In this document: positions 17,265 through 25,615 of the stretch, piece after piece | Layout: each line of letters opens with the position of its first letter | Position numbering within the stretch: position 1 is the stretch's first letter | NCBI RefSeq assembly: GCF_042653925.1 | Contig: NZ_JBHSFQ010000024.1 | Span: forward strand, 1 to 64,000 | DNA from: Nocardiopsis_B mangrovi | Lineage (GTDB): Bacteria; Actinomycetota; Actinomycetes; Streptosporangiales; Streptosporangiaceae | DNA: 64,000 bases | Reading direction: 5' to 3' | Program-made: the position numbers and the translations under genes | Notes under the pieces: model-generated | The model's input: only the letters and a program-made list of their open reading frames with translations | The model's database searches: none | What the model was told of the DNA's origin: nothing

Positions 17265-17891
17265 TCAGCGGCCGTTCCGGGCCGGAGGACGGCCGGCCGG
17301 GTGGGGCGGCGGCCCCGGCGGGCCGTCGCCAGTCGCGGCACGGGTGCGGCCGGGATGCGTCCCGCGCCGGATCAGGCCCTCCAGCCAGCCGATCTCGGAT
17401 TCGATCGCCTCCGCGCGGTGGCGGTTGAGCTCGTGGACATAGGGGTCGAGCGATTCGGGGGAGTCGGCCAGGCGCCCGCGCAGGCAGGCCAGCCGTTCCA
17501 GGAGCCGGCCGCGCCGGGCGTTCAGGACGCGCAGCCGCACCTCGGGCGGCACCCGGCCCAGCAGGGTGAAGTGCACGCCGAAGCACTCGTCGTCGTCCGC
17601 GGCGGGCGCGCTCTCGGAGAGGAGGCGGTGCAGCCGTTCGGCGCCGTCGTCGGTGAGCCGGTAGACGATGCGGGGGCGGCTCCCGGCGGGCGGCCGCCCG
17701 CCCGAGGCCGCCGCGACGTACCCGGAGCGCAGCATCTCCTTGAGGCACGGGTAGAGGGAGCCGTAGGAGAACGTGCGGAACGGGCCGAGCTCGCAGTCGA
17801 GCCGCTTGCGGAGCTGGTACCCGTGCATCGGCGCCGCCGCGAGGTGGCCGAGGACGGCGAGTTCCAGGACCCTGGCCCTGTGGGTACTCAT
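17265..17891 (-). CDS. PadR-family transcriptional regulator
   Basis: The N-terminal winged helix reads RVLELAVLGHLAAAPMHGYQ, then LRKRLDCELGPFRTFSYGSL and YPCLKEMLRSGYV. It is followed by the wing (RIVYRLTDDGAERLHRLL) and a C-terminal helical dimerisation region with FGVHFTLLGRVPPEVRL. I chose the ATG at 17891 (208 residues), which has GGAGGA 7 bp upstream. The frame continues upstream without motif support. The PadR-ino1 adjacency is conserved in actinobacteria, so ino1 or the gene itself is the likely target. A palindrome at 18049-18062 is a candidate operator. Confidence 0.9.
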   Translation of the reverse strand: MSTHRARVLELAVLGHLAAAPMHGYQLRKRLDCELGPFRTFSYGSLYPCLKEMLRSGYVAAASGGRPPAGSRPRIVYRLTDDGAERLHRLLSESAPAADDDECFGVHFTLLGRVPPEVRLRVLNARRGRLLERLACLRGRLADSPESLDPYVHELNRHRAEAIESEIGWLEGLIRRGTHPGRTRAATGDGPPGPPPHPAGRPPARNGR

Positions 17892-18048
17892 CCGGTCCTC
17901 CGATCCTGCCCGTTGCCCGCCGCCGGGGCGGCGCAGCCGCCCGGTCCCGGCCGCTTCCAACGGGAACAGCCGACCGCGCACCGGTTCTGTTCCCCCGATC
18001 CGCCGCACATGCGAAGAACATGAACCTATAGGCGGTTTATCCGCGTCT

Positions 18049-18062
18049 GACTATATCTAGTC
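18049..18062. promoter_or_regulatory. Candidate PadR operator / promoter palindrome
   Basis: GACTA-TATC-TAGTC is a perfect 5+4+5 inverted repeat in an unusually AT-rich patch about 160 bp upstream of the PadR start. PadR sites are typically short AT-rich dyads. A second inverted repeat, GGGAACAG (17962-17969) with CTGTTCCC (17987-17994), lies between it and the gene. Binding is inferred, not shown. Confidence 0.4.
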
Positions 18063-18432
18063 GATACATCGGCCGCCTGTTGCCTTTCTAACACTCGGTC
18101 ACCGCGCACCAGGGGTCTCCGGAACGGGCGGCCGGCAGGGTGGCCTGGGGGTACCGTGGTCGGTCGTGGAGACGGGGACCGGCTCCGGCCCGGCGGGTCC
18201 GCCGCGCGCGGTCCGCCCGCGGTCGCCGAACGTGATGTACGAATCCATCGCGGCCGGTACTCTCACGGCTGGGTTGTGCTATATGGCGGGATCGCTCTAC
18301 CGTGACGGGTGCCCGGCACGTGGCCGCTCCGGTGTTCCCGCGTACTAGGGTCCGGGTGGACCCCGAAGCGCCGTGGTCGGCGCGTCCCGCGCTCGACCGG
18401 GGCGCTCGCTCCGAAGCATCCGAAGAAAGTCC

Positions 18433-18605
18433 AGACGGGTCGTCGACAGGAGGAGGACCAGGACGACGTCTCCGGCACGGTCGAACCCCGCCGCTTCGCG
18501 GGGCGTGTCCCTACCGGGACCACGCCCTTGACGACCGGGCGAAAACCTCACCAGCGGGTGAGGCGTCCTAAGACGGGGTGGACGGCACCCTCCGGGTACC
18601 CGGAG
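18433..18605 (+). ncRNA. Hairpin-rich segment upstream of the PBP gene: candidate structured leader RNA
   Basis: The 830-bp gap between padR and the PBP gene holds no convincing ORF but contains consecutive self-complementary elements. These are a two-part stem at 18433-18471, CCCCGC/GCGGGG at 18486-18503, an 11-bp stem with one bulged C at 18501-18527, CCTCACC/GGTGAGG at 18546-18563, and the 16-bp palindrome CTCCGGGTACCCGGAG at 18590-18605. The second and third overlap by three bases and so could be mutually exclusive folds. It lies about 120 nt before the PBP start. I do not match it to a known riboswitch class. Confidence 0.35.
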
Positions 18606-18721
18606 TGGAGTCCACAGGACCGGCCATCCGGACCGCATCCCCCTTCCCCCGGGGATGATCGCCCCCCTCTCCTACCCGAGTCGAAAAGGCCGATCGGCCG
18701 CTGAGAAGCAAACGAGGACGC

Positions 18722-21361
18722 GTGAGTACCGAAAGACGACGGAGCGCAGGCGGACGTCGCCGGGCCAACGGTCCGGCCGATGACGCACGCGGCAACGGCG
18801 GCAGGCGCGGGGCCCGAGGCCCGGCCGAGGACGAACGCGCCGCCGGTCGCCGCAGGGCACGGGACGACGACGGTGGCGGTGGCGGTTTCTGGGACGACGA
18901 TCCTCCCCAACGCCCGCAGCGCCGGCGGCCCGATGACACGAGATCGGGGCGTTCCCGGGGCGATGAGACCCGCGTGGACGCCCGCGCAGAGGGGGCCCGC
19001 TCCGAGGGCCGCCGCGAAGGCGGACGCCGCCGCGCCGACGACGACCGCCGCCGGCCCCCCGAGGGCGGCCGCCGCGGGGCCGCGCACGGTGCGCGCGCCG
19101 AGGGCGGCCGCCGGGGCGCCGGCGGGGGCGGCGGAGGCCGCCGCAGGCCGCCGTCGCGCGGCGGCGACGACCACGACGACCGCGGACCCGTGAAGCGCTT
19201 CTTCGCCAAGGCGTGGAAGCCCGCGCTGATCGCCGGCGGCGTCTGCTTCGTCCTGGGCGTCGCGGGGCTCGGCATCGCCTATGCGATGACCGAGGACCCC
19301 CGCACCATGGACTCGCAGGAGGGCGCCATCCTCGCCGCCACGAGCATCTCCTACGCCGACGGCGAGGAGGCGCTGACCACCGGCGAGGTCAACCGGGTGA
19401 TGATCACGGAGGAGCAGCTCGCCGAGTCGCCGAACATCGTCAACGGCGTGCTCGCGGCCGAGCAGCGCAACTTCTACGAGGAGCCCGGCATCTCGATCAG
19501 CGGCACCATGCGTGCCGTGCTCTCCGCCGGCAGCGCGGGCGGCGGTTCGACGATCACCCAGCAGATGGCCCGCAACTACTACGACGGCCTGTCGCAGGAG
19601 CGCAGCTACATGCGCAAGCTGCGGGAGATCATGATCGCCATCAAGGCCGGCCAGCTGATGGATCCCGACCAGATCCTCACCCAGTACCTGAACACCATCT
19701 ACTTCGGCCGCAACGCCTACGGGGTGCAGGCCGCCTCGCAGGCGTACTTCAACAAGAACATGGAGGACCTCGACGCCTCCGAGGCCGCGCTGCTCGGCGC
19801 GATCATCCAGCAGCCCGGCAACTTCGAGAACATGGAGCCCGGTTCGCCCAAGGAGGAGGAACTGCGCGGCCGCTGGGACTACGTCGTCAACGGCATGGTC
19901 GAGATGAACGGGGACAACGCCGACCTCGGCATCAGCCAGTCCGAGGCCGATGAGCTGGAGTACCCCGAGGTCGTCGAGTACGACATCGGCGAGAACCTGT
20001 CGGGCTACCGCGGCTACATCATGAACGCGGTGCGCGACGAGCTCGCGAACCGCTACGGCCTCGACACCTCGCAGGTCTCCACGCAGGGCTTCCAGGTCAC
20101 GACCTCCCTGGACCAGAACCTCATGGACGCCGCCGACACCGTGTTCGACGAGACGCTGCCGGAAATGCCCGAGGAGACCGTCTTCGGCCTCACGGCGATC
20201 GACCCCGCCACGGGCGAGATCAAGGCGTTCCACGGCGGCGACGACTTCTCGACGGACCCCAACAACTCGCTCACGCTGGACGCGCAGGCGGGGTCGGCGT
20301 TCAAGCCCTACGTGCTCGCCGCCGGCCTGGAACAGGGCATCGGACTGCGCAGCATGTTCAACGGCGACTCCCCCCAGGAGTTCGAGGGCGTCGCCCAGCC
20401 GATCCAGAACGACAGCAACCGCGACTGGGGGCCGGTGGACATGGTCAAGTCCACCGCCCGCTCGGTCAACACCAGTTACGTCCAGCTCGCGATCGAGACC
20501 GGCTCGCAGCCGATCGTCGACATCGCGGGGGCGGCCGGCGTCTCCGAGAACGCGTTCACGACCGCCGAGATGGGCCCCAACATCGCCCTGGGCACCTACC
20601 GCGTCACGGCGGCCGACCAGGCGTCCGGGTTCGCCACCTTCGCCAACGAAGGCGTGCACATGCCGCGGCACATGGTGACCGAGGTCCTCGACGCCGAAGG
20701 CAACCCGGTCGAGCCCAACGACGCCGAAGAGCTGGAGAGCGGCAGCCGGGCGTTCAGCGCCGACGCCGCCGCCGACGCCACCTACGCCATGACCCAGGTC
20801 GTGGAGGAGGGCGGTGGCGACGCCGCGGCGCTCCCCGACGGCCGTCCCGTCGCGGGCAAGACGGGTACCTCGGAGAACGCGGCGTCCGCCTGGTTCGTCG
20901 GCTACACCCCCCAGCTGGCCACCTCTGTGGGATTGAGCCGCAGCGACGGCCAGGAGCTGGTGATCCCCGGCGTCGACAACGTCTACGGTGGTTCGACCTC
21001 GGCCGAGGTGTGGCGCGAGTTCATGACCGTCGCGATGGAGGGCCAGGAGGTCAGGCAGTTCCCCGAGCCCGTGTGGATGGGCGAGGAGGGCAGCTACGGC
21101 ATGCCGGTCGAGCCCTCGCCGAGCCCCTCGGAGGAGGCGACCGGGCAGCCCACCGAATCGCCGTCGGCGGACCCGTCGCCGAGCGAGTCGCCGGACCCGT
21201 CCGGTGAGCCCACAGGCCGTCCGGAGTGCGAGACGCCGATTCCCGCGCCGGACTGCGAAGAGGAGAACCCCGAGGAGTCGCCCGACCCGGGCAACGGCAA
21301 CCCTCCGGGTGAGGACGAAGAGGAAGACGACGGCTTCCCCTGGGGATACCGGCGCGAGTGA
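18722..21361 (+). CDS. ponA: Class A penicillin-binding protein (transglycosylase/transpeptidase)
   Basis: A bifunctional peptidoglycan synthase. A long cytoplasmic tail (1-165), extremely rich in Arg, Asp and Gly, precedes one transmembrane helix (about 167-189). The GT51 domain follows with AAEQRNFYEEPG (catalytic Glu at about 247), GGSTITQQMARNYY and QYLNTIYFGRNAYGVQAAS. The transpeptidase domain has SAFK (Ser525-Lys528), SVN (581-583) and KTGTSE (713-718). The C-terminus is an acidic Pro/Ser/Glu tail. GAGGA precedes the GTG start. The GT87-like gene follows after 16 bp and is probably co-transcribed. The 5' gap is hairpin-rich. Confidence 0.95.
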   Translation: MSTERRRSAGGRRRANGPADDARGNGGRRGARGPAEDERAAGRRRARDDDGGGGGFWDDDPPQRPQRRRPDDTRSGRSRGDETRVDARAEGARSEGRREGGRRRADDDRRRPPEGGRRGAAHGARAEGGRRGAGGGGGGRRRPPSRGGDDHDDRGPVKRFFAKAWKPALIAGGVCFVLGVAGLGIAYAMTEDPRTMDSQEGAILAATSISYADGEEALTTGEVNRVMITEEQLAESPNIVNGVLAAEQRNFYEEPGISISGTMRAVLSAGSAGGGSTITQQMARNYYDGLSQERSYMRKLREIMIAIKAGQLMDPDQILTQYLNTIYFGRNAYGVQAASQAYFNKNMEDLDASEAALLGAIIQQPGNFENMEPGSPKEEELRGRWDYVVNGMVEMNGDNADLGISQSEADELEYPEVVEYDIGENLSGYRGYIMNAVRDELANRYGLDTSQVSTQGFQVTTSLDQNLMDAADTVFDETLPEMPEETVFGLTAIDPATGEIKAFHGGDDFSTDPNNSLTLDAQAGSAFKPYVLAAGLEQGIGLRSMFNGDSPQEFEGVAQPIQNDSNRDWGPVDMVKSTARSVNTSYVQLAIETGSQPIVDIAGAAGVSENAFTTAEMGPNIALGTYRVTAADQASGFATFANEGVHMPRHMVTEVLDAEGNPVEPNDAEELESGSRAFSADAAADATYAMTQVVEEGGGDAAALPDGRPVAGKTGTSENAASAWFVGYTPQLATSVGLSRSDGQELVIPGVDNVYGGSTSAEVWREFMTVAMEGQEVRQFPEPVWMGEEGSYGMPVEPSPSPSEEATGQPTESPSADPSPSESPDPSGEPTGRPECETPIPAPDCEEENPEESPDPGNGNPPGEDEEEDDGFPWGYRRE

Positions 21362-21377
21362 CAGGTAGAGGACACGC

Positions 21378-22742
21378 GTGACCTTCACGTCCGGTGAACC
21401 CGGGCACGCCCGTGCCGGCGACGATCCCGTCGCCGGCACGCGGCGTTTCCCCGGCCGTTCCGATATGCCCTGGGTCGCCCTGACCGCGTTCGCCGTGATC
21501 GGTGCCGCCCTGGGCTACCTCGCCAAAGCACCGTGCCGGTTCGGCGGCGCGTGGCTGTACGGCGGCCAGTACGAGTACGCGTGCTACAGCGACGTCTTCC
21601 CGCTGTACTACCGCGACGGCCTGGACGAGGGCGTCGTCCCCTATCTGGACAGGGAGATCGAGTACCCCGTTCTCACCGGGGGGCTCATGCACCTCCTGGG
21701 CCGGGCGGTGGCGTGGCTGCCCGGCCAGACCGAGCGGGCCTACGCCTACTTCGACGCCACCGCGCTGGTGATGGCGGGCTGCATGGCCGCCGTCGTGCTG
21801 TGCACCGGCTACCTCGCCGGGCGCGGGAGCCTCCTGCCCGGGCCGGTCGAGCGGCCCTTCGACCGGCGGGCCGCCCTGCTCGCCGGAGGCTTCACCGCCC
21901 TGGTCCCCGCGGCGATGCTGGCCGCCTACATCAACTGGGACCTGCTCGCGGTGGCCCTGCTCATGGGCGGCCTGACCGCGTACGCGCGCGGGCGGCAGTG
22001 GGCCGGCGGGGCGCTGATCGGCCTGGCCACCGCGGCCAAGTTCTACCCCTTCCTGGTCTTCGGGCCCCTGTTCGTCCTGGTGGTGCGGGCATGGTGGCGC
22101 AAGGAGCCGGGGCCGGCGGTGGGCGACCTGCTGCGGCCCCTCGGCGGCGCGGTGGCGGCGTGGGCGGCCGTCAACGTGCCCGTCCTGCTGGCGGCGCCCG
22201 ACGGCTGGGCCACGTTCTTCCGCTTCAGCAGCGAGCGCGGCGCCGACTGGGGGTCGGCGTACTACCTGCTCGGGAGCTTCGGCCTGTTCGACTCCGCCGA
22301 CACCGAACTCGTCAACACCACCGGGACCCTCTCCCTGGTGGCGGCCTGTGCCCTCGTCGCCGCGCTGGGGGTGTTCGCGCGCCGCCGGCCGCCCCTGGAG
22401 CAGCTGGTGTTCCTCGTGGTCGCCGCCTTCCTGGTCACGAACAAGGTGTGGTCGCCGCAGTTCGTGCTGTGGCTGCTGCCCCTGGCCGCGCTCGCCTGGC
22501 CGCGCCGGCTGCCCGCCTGGACCGGTGTGGCGGCCTTCGGGCTCTGGCAGATCGCCGAGGTCGGCTACTTCTTCGGGATCTGGCAGCACCTGCTGCACCA
22601 CAGCCTCGCGGCCGAAGGCGTCGCGGGCGGCCTCCCAATCGAGGGGTACGCGGTGGTGTCCGTCGCCCGCTCGTTGACCGTGGTCACGGTGGGTGCGCTC
22701 GTGGTTGTGGACAACCTGCGCGGCGGCGAATCCACGACTTGA
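21378..22742 (+). CDS. Multi-pass membrane glycosyltransferase, GT87 (DUF2029)-like
   Basis: A protein of 454 residues with about 10-12 hydrophobic helices. It looks like the polyprenyl-phosphate-mannose-dependent GT87 family: an early large periplasmic loop with acidic residues (ACYSDVFPLYYRDGLDEGVV, LDREIEYPVLTGG) and later ATAAKFYPFLVFGPLFVL. Such enzymes transfer sugars from lipid-linked donors outside the membrane. The GTG start lies 16 bp after the PBP gene. The pair PBP-membrane glycosyltransferase upstream of rpsF is conserved in Streptomyces. The acceptor is unknown. Confidence 0.8.
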   Translation: MTFTSGEPGHARAGDDPVAGTRRFPGRSDMPWVALTAFAVIGAALGYLAKAPCRFGGAWLYGGQYEYACYSDVFPLYYRDGLDEGVVPYLDREIEYPVLTGGLMHLLGRAVAWLPGQTERAYAYFDATALVMAGCMAAVVLCTGYLAGRGSLLPGPVERPFDRRAALLAGGFTALVPAAMLAAYINWDLLAVALLMGGLTAYARGRQWAGGALIGLATAAKFYPFLVFGPLFVLVVRAWWRKEPGPAVGDLLRPLGGAVAAWAAVNVPVLLAAPDGWATFFRFSSERGADWGSAYYLLGSFGLFDSADTELVNTTGTLSLVAACALVAALGVFARRRPPLEQLVFLVVAAFLVTNKVWSPQFVLWLLPLAALAWPRRLPAWTGVAAFGLWQIAEVGYFFGIWQHLLHHSLAAEGVAGGLPIEGYAVVSVARSLTVVTVGALVVVDNLRGGESTT

Positions 22743-22832
22743 CGCCTGGTAGCCTTTGCTTCCGTCTGGCTAATTGCCCTCCTGCCATGGAGAGACCATG
22801 GCCGCGACAGTCCAGAGGAGGTACGAACGCCT
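22743..22832 (+). promoter_or_regulatory. Leader of the rpsF-ssb-rpsR-rplI operon
   Basis: These 90 bp hold the start region of the ribosomal operon. A less GC-rich patch near 22752-22775 (TTTGCTTCC..CTAATTGCCC) could be the promoter, and AGAGGAGG lies about 11 bp before the rpsF ATG. In many bacteria the S6-S18 complex binds this leader to autoregulate, but I cannot confirm that motif here. Confidence 0.4.
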
Positions 22833-23123
22833 ATGCGTCGTTACGAAGTCATGGTCATCCTCGACCCCAACCTCGACGAGCGCACGGTCTCCCCGTCGCT
22901 CGAGCAGTTCCTGGGTGTCGTCCGCAACGATGGCGGCTCCGTCGAGAAGGTCGACGTCTGGGGGAAGCGCCGCCTCTCCTACGACATCGCCAAGAACGCC
23001 GACGGCATCTACGCGGTGATCGACCTCACCGCCGAGCCCGCGACGGTCAAGGAGCTCGACCGCCAGCTCAACCTGACCGAGGCCGTCCTGCGCACCAAGG
23101 TCCTGCGGCCCGAGGCGCACTGA
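22833..23123 (+). CDS. rpsF: 30S ribosomal protein S6
   Basis: A small-subunit protein that pairs with S18. The full 96 residues begin MRRYEVMVILDPNLDERTV and contain WGKRRLSYDIAKNADGIYAV and the terminal RTKVLRPEAH, all typical of S6. It is the first gene of the conserved rpsF-ssb-rpsR-rplI operon, and ssb starts 73 bp downstream. Confidence 0.98.
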   Translation: MRRYEVMVILDPNLDERTVSPSLEQFLGVVRNDGGSVEKVDVWGKRRLSYDIAKNADGIYAVIDLTAEPATVKELDRQLNLTEAVLRTKVLRPEAH

Positions 23124-23196
23124 CCCCTCCGGCGCCTCCGCGCCGGCGCACCGCGCCACCACGCCTGATCCGACTACCTCAATCCGGAGCCAACCC

Positions 23197-23790
23197 ATGG
23201 CAGGCGAAACCCAGATCACGCTCGTCGGCAACCTGGTCGACGACCCTGAACTGCGATTCACCCCCAGCGGGGCCGCGGTCGCGAACTTCCGCGTGGCCTC
23301 CACCCCGCGGATGTTCGATCGCCAGAGCGGCGAGTGGAAAGACGGCGAGTCCATGTTCCTCACGTGCTCCGTCTGGCGGCAGTACGCGGAGAACGTGGCC
23401 GAAAGCCTCCAGCGCGGCATGCGCGTGATCGTGCAGGGCCGGCTCAAACAGCGGCAGTACGAGACCAAGGAAGGCGAGAAGCGCACCGTCTTCGAGATCG
23501 ACGTCGAAGAGGTCGGCCCCGCGCTGCGCAGTGCCACCGCCAAGGTGGCCAAGGTGCAGCGGCAGGGCGGCGGCCAAGGCGGCGGGTTCGGCGGCGGCGG
23601 TGGCGGCTTCGGCGGCGGCCCGCAGCAGGGCGGCGGCGGAGGCTACGGCAACCAGGGGGGCGGCTACGGCGGTCCCCAGGGCGGCCGTTCGGGTCCTCCC
23701 GCCGACGACCCCTGGGCGACCGGTGGCGGCGGCAACAGCGGGGGATTCGGGGGCGGCGGCGGAGGGTTCTCCGACGAACCGCCGTTCTGA
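23197..23790 (+). CDS. ssb: Single-stranded DNA-binding protein
   Basis: It coats single-stranded DNA at replication and repair sites. The OB fold covers about residues 1-115 (ITLVGNLVDDPELRFTPSGA, then FLTCSVWRQYAENVAESL and VIVQGRLKQRQYE). A long Gly-rich linker follows, ending in the acidic tip SDEPPF that docks partner proteins. The 197 residues match the actinobacterial SsbA form. Its location between rpsF and rpsR is the standard housekeeping position. Confidence 0.97.
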   Translation: MAGETQITLVGNLVDDPELRFTPSGAAVANFRVASTPRMFDRQSGEWKDGESMFLTCSVWRQYAENVAESLQRGMRVIVQGRLKQRQYETKEGEKRTVFEIDVEEVGPALRSATAKVAKVQRQGGGQGGGFGGGGGGFGGGPQQGGGGGYGNQGGGYGGPQGGRSGPPADDPWATGGGGNSGGFGGGGGGFSDEPPF

Positions 23791-23857
23791 CAACCTGGTA
23801 TTTCTGTCCGATTGACCATCCCCGGGGAATCCGGGGCTCTTGCAAAGGAGCACCACG

Positions 23858-24094
23858 ATGGCGAAGCCGGCAGCACGCAAGCCCAAGAAGAAGGTTTGCC
23901 TGTTCTGTCAGGAGAAGCTGTCCTACATCGACTACAAGGACACGACTCTGCTGCGCAAGTTCATCTCCGACCGCGGCAAGATCCGTGCCCGCCGCGTGAC
24001 CGGCAACTGCACGCAGCACCAGCGCGATGTCGCCACGGCGATCAAGAACGCCCGCGAGATGGCGCTGCTGCCCTACACCAGCACCGCTCGCTAA
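23858..24094 (+). CDS. rpsR: 30S ribosomal protein S18, zinc-binding (C+) form
   Basis: The S6 partner in the 30S platform. I chose the ATG at 23858 (78 residues, MAKPAARKPKKK) because AAGGAG lies 8 bp upstream. The in-frame ATG 18 bp earlier lacks support. It contains C-L-F-C near residue 14 and N-C-T-Q-H near residue 53, a C-x2-C...C-x2-H set that should bind zinc. Actinobacteria often carry a second, cysteine-free S18 under Zur control, so this would be the zinc-replete version. Confidence 0.96.
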   Translation: MAKPAARKPKKKVCLFCQEKLSYIDYKDTTLLRKFISDRGKIRARRVTGNCTQHQRDVATAIKNAREMALLPYTSTAR

Positions 24095-24119
24095 CGGGGA
24101 ACTCCGAGGAGGTTTAGTC

Positions 24120-24566
24120 GTGAAGCTGATTCTGACCCACGAGGTCAACGGTCTCGGCGCCCCGGGCGACGTCGTCGAGGTGAAGGACGGCTACGGCCGC
24201 AACTACCTGCTGCCGCGCGGGTTCGCCATCCGGTGGACCCGGGGCGGGCAGAAGCAGATCGATTCGATCCGCCGGGCCCGTGCCGCCCGTGACATCCGCA
24301 GCCTGGACGACGCCAAGCAGATCGCCGGCCGGCTCGGCGCGCTGAGCGTCACGCTCACCCAGCGCGCGGGCGAGGGCGGCCGGCTGTTCGGCTCGGTCAC
24401 CGCGTCCGACGTCGCCGACGCCGTCAAGGCGTCCGGCGGCCCCGCGGTCGACAAGCGCCGGATCGAGATCCGCAACCCGATCAAGTCCGTGGGCGACCAC
24501 AAGGTCGAGGTCCGCCTCCACCCGGAGGTCACGGCCACGATCGCGGTCGAGGTCGTCGGCGCCTAG
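24120..24566 (+). CDS. rplI: 50S ribosomal protein L9
   Basis: A large-subunit protein. The GTG start at 24120, with GAGGAGG upstream, gives MKLILTHEVNGLGAPGDVVE and a 148-residue product with the L9 signature GDVVEVKDGYGRNYLLPRGF at about residues 15-34, a long central helix and the C-terminal domain (LFGSVTASDVADA). It closes the operon and is followed by a hairpin terminator. Confidence 0.97.
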   Translation: MKLILTHEVNGLGAPGDVVEVKDGYGRNYLLPRGFAIRWTRGGQKQIDSIRRARAARDIRSLDDAKQIAGRLGALSVTLTQRAGEGGRLFGSVTASDVADAVKASGGPAVDKRRIEIRNPIKSVGDHKVEVRLHPEVTATIAVEVVGA

Positions 24567-24612
24567 CCGTCGGCCCCCGCGGATCGGCCGTCGTCCGGCC
24601 GACCCGCTTTCC

Positions 24613-24650
24613 GATGATCCCGGTTCCCGTGCAAGGGGGCCGGGATCATC
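24613..24650 (+). terminator. Terminator of the rpsF operon
   Basis: GATGATCCCGG (24613-24623) pairs with CCGGGATCATC (24640-24650), an 11-bp stem with a 16-nt loop, followed by GTTTCG. It lies 47 bp after the rplI stop codon. Confidence 0.7.
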
Positions 24651-24793
24651 GTTTCGGCGGCGCTCCGGCCCGGCCGCGATCGGGCTGATCAGGGGCAAGA
24701 CACGCCGTATTGCTCAAAGTGATTCTTTGGTCACCATTTGTCACTTATCTTTGCCTGTGGGGTGGTGGATCCACAGGAAGGATGGGGACCGCG

Positions 24794-25603
24794 ATGTGCG
24801 TACCCGAAGGACAGGACTCAGCGGTGAGTCGTCGGACGGTGCTGCGCGGTGCGGCCGTCACCGCGGGCGCGGCGCTGCTGGCAGGAGCGGCTGACCTGGG
24901 AGGGGCGCCCGACGCGCTGGCCGCCACGGCCCCACGGGTCTATACCCGCGCCGAATGGGGGGCACGCGCGGCCAAGAGCGGCGCGCAGGTGCTCGCGAAC
25001 GGGCCCGACCGCATCGTCGTGCACCACACCGCGACGTCCAACAGCACCGACTACTCGACCTCGCACGCCGCGGCGCTGTCGCGGTCCATCCAGCGCTTCC
25101 ACATGGACACCAACGGGTGGGCCGACATCGGCCAGCAGCTGACCATCAGCCGGGGCGGGCACATCATGGAGGGCCGCAACCGCACGCTGCCCGCGATCCG
25201 CGACGGCGGCCATGTGGTCGGAGCCCACGTCGCCGACCACAACTCGCACGCCCTCGGCATCGAGAACGAGGGCACCTACACCTCGTCGGCGCCCACCGAC
25301 GCGCTCCTGGAGTCGCTCATCGCGACCTGCGCCTGGCTCTGCGCCGTCTACGGGCTGAACCCCGCGCAGGCGATCGTCGGACACCGCGACTACAACGTTA
25401 CGGCCTGCCCCGGGGACGGCCTCTACAAGATGCTGCCGGAGCTGCGCAGCGGCACGTCGGCCCGGCTGCGCACGCTCGGCCTGCGGGTGCCGCAGCGGGC
25501 CGAGGACGTCCCGGCCGCGCATCTGCCGGGCTTTCCCGCTGTTCCCTCGGACGAGCGGGTGGCACCGTTCCAGCACGGCCCGGCAGTGGGCGACCTCGAT
25601 TGA
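24794..25603 (+). CDS. Tat-exported N-acetylmuramoyl-L-alanine amidase (PGRP/amidase-2 type)
   Basis: A predicted extracellular peptidoglycan amidase. The N-terminus has a twin-arginine signal (SRRTVLRGAAVTAGAALLAG, ending in a D-A-L-A-A cleavage region). The mature part starts with Y-T-R-A-E-W-G-A and contains VVHHTATSNS (zinc His) and VGHRDYNVTACPG (zinc His and Cys), the type 2 amidase/PGRP pattern. The ATG at 24794 follows AGGAAGG. An ATG at 24782 and a GTG at 24824 are alternatives. An AT-rich promoter-like patch lies at 24705-24760. It converges on the MATE gene with only 12 bp between stop codons. Confidence 0.9.
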   Translation: MCVPEGQDSAVSRRTVLRGAAVTAGAALLAGAADLGGAPDALAATAPRVYTRAEWGARAAKSGAQVLANGPDRIVVHHTATSNSTDYSTSHAAALSRSIQRFHMDTNGWADIGQQLTISRGGHIMEGRNRTLPAIRDGGHVVGAHVADHNSHALGIENEGTYTSSAPTDALLESLIATCAWLCAVYGLNPAQAIVGHRDYNVTACPGDGLYKMLPELRSGTSARLRTLGLRVPQRAEDVPAAHLPGFPAVPSDERVAPFQHGPAVGDLD

Positions 25604-25615
25604 CGGGGGTGCGGC

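Noticed and set aside
18166..18348. 60-residue plus-strand frame upstream of the PBP gene
   Set aside because: No ribosome binding site, Arg/Pro/Gly-rich composition, and it overlaps the structured non-coding region.
18421..18480. RNase P RNA, suggested by GAAGAAAGTCC
   Set aside because: The other conserved RNase P elements (for example the ACAGAAA and GGTAAACCCC boxes) are missing.
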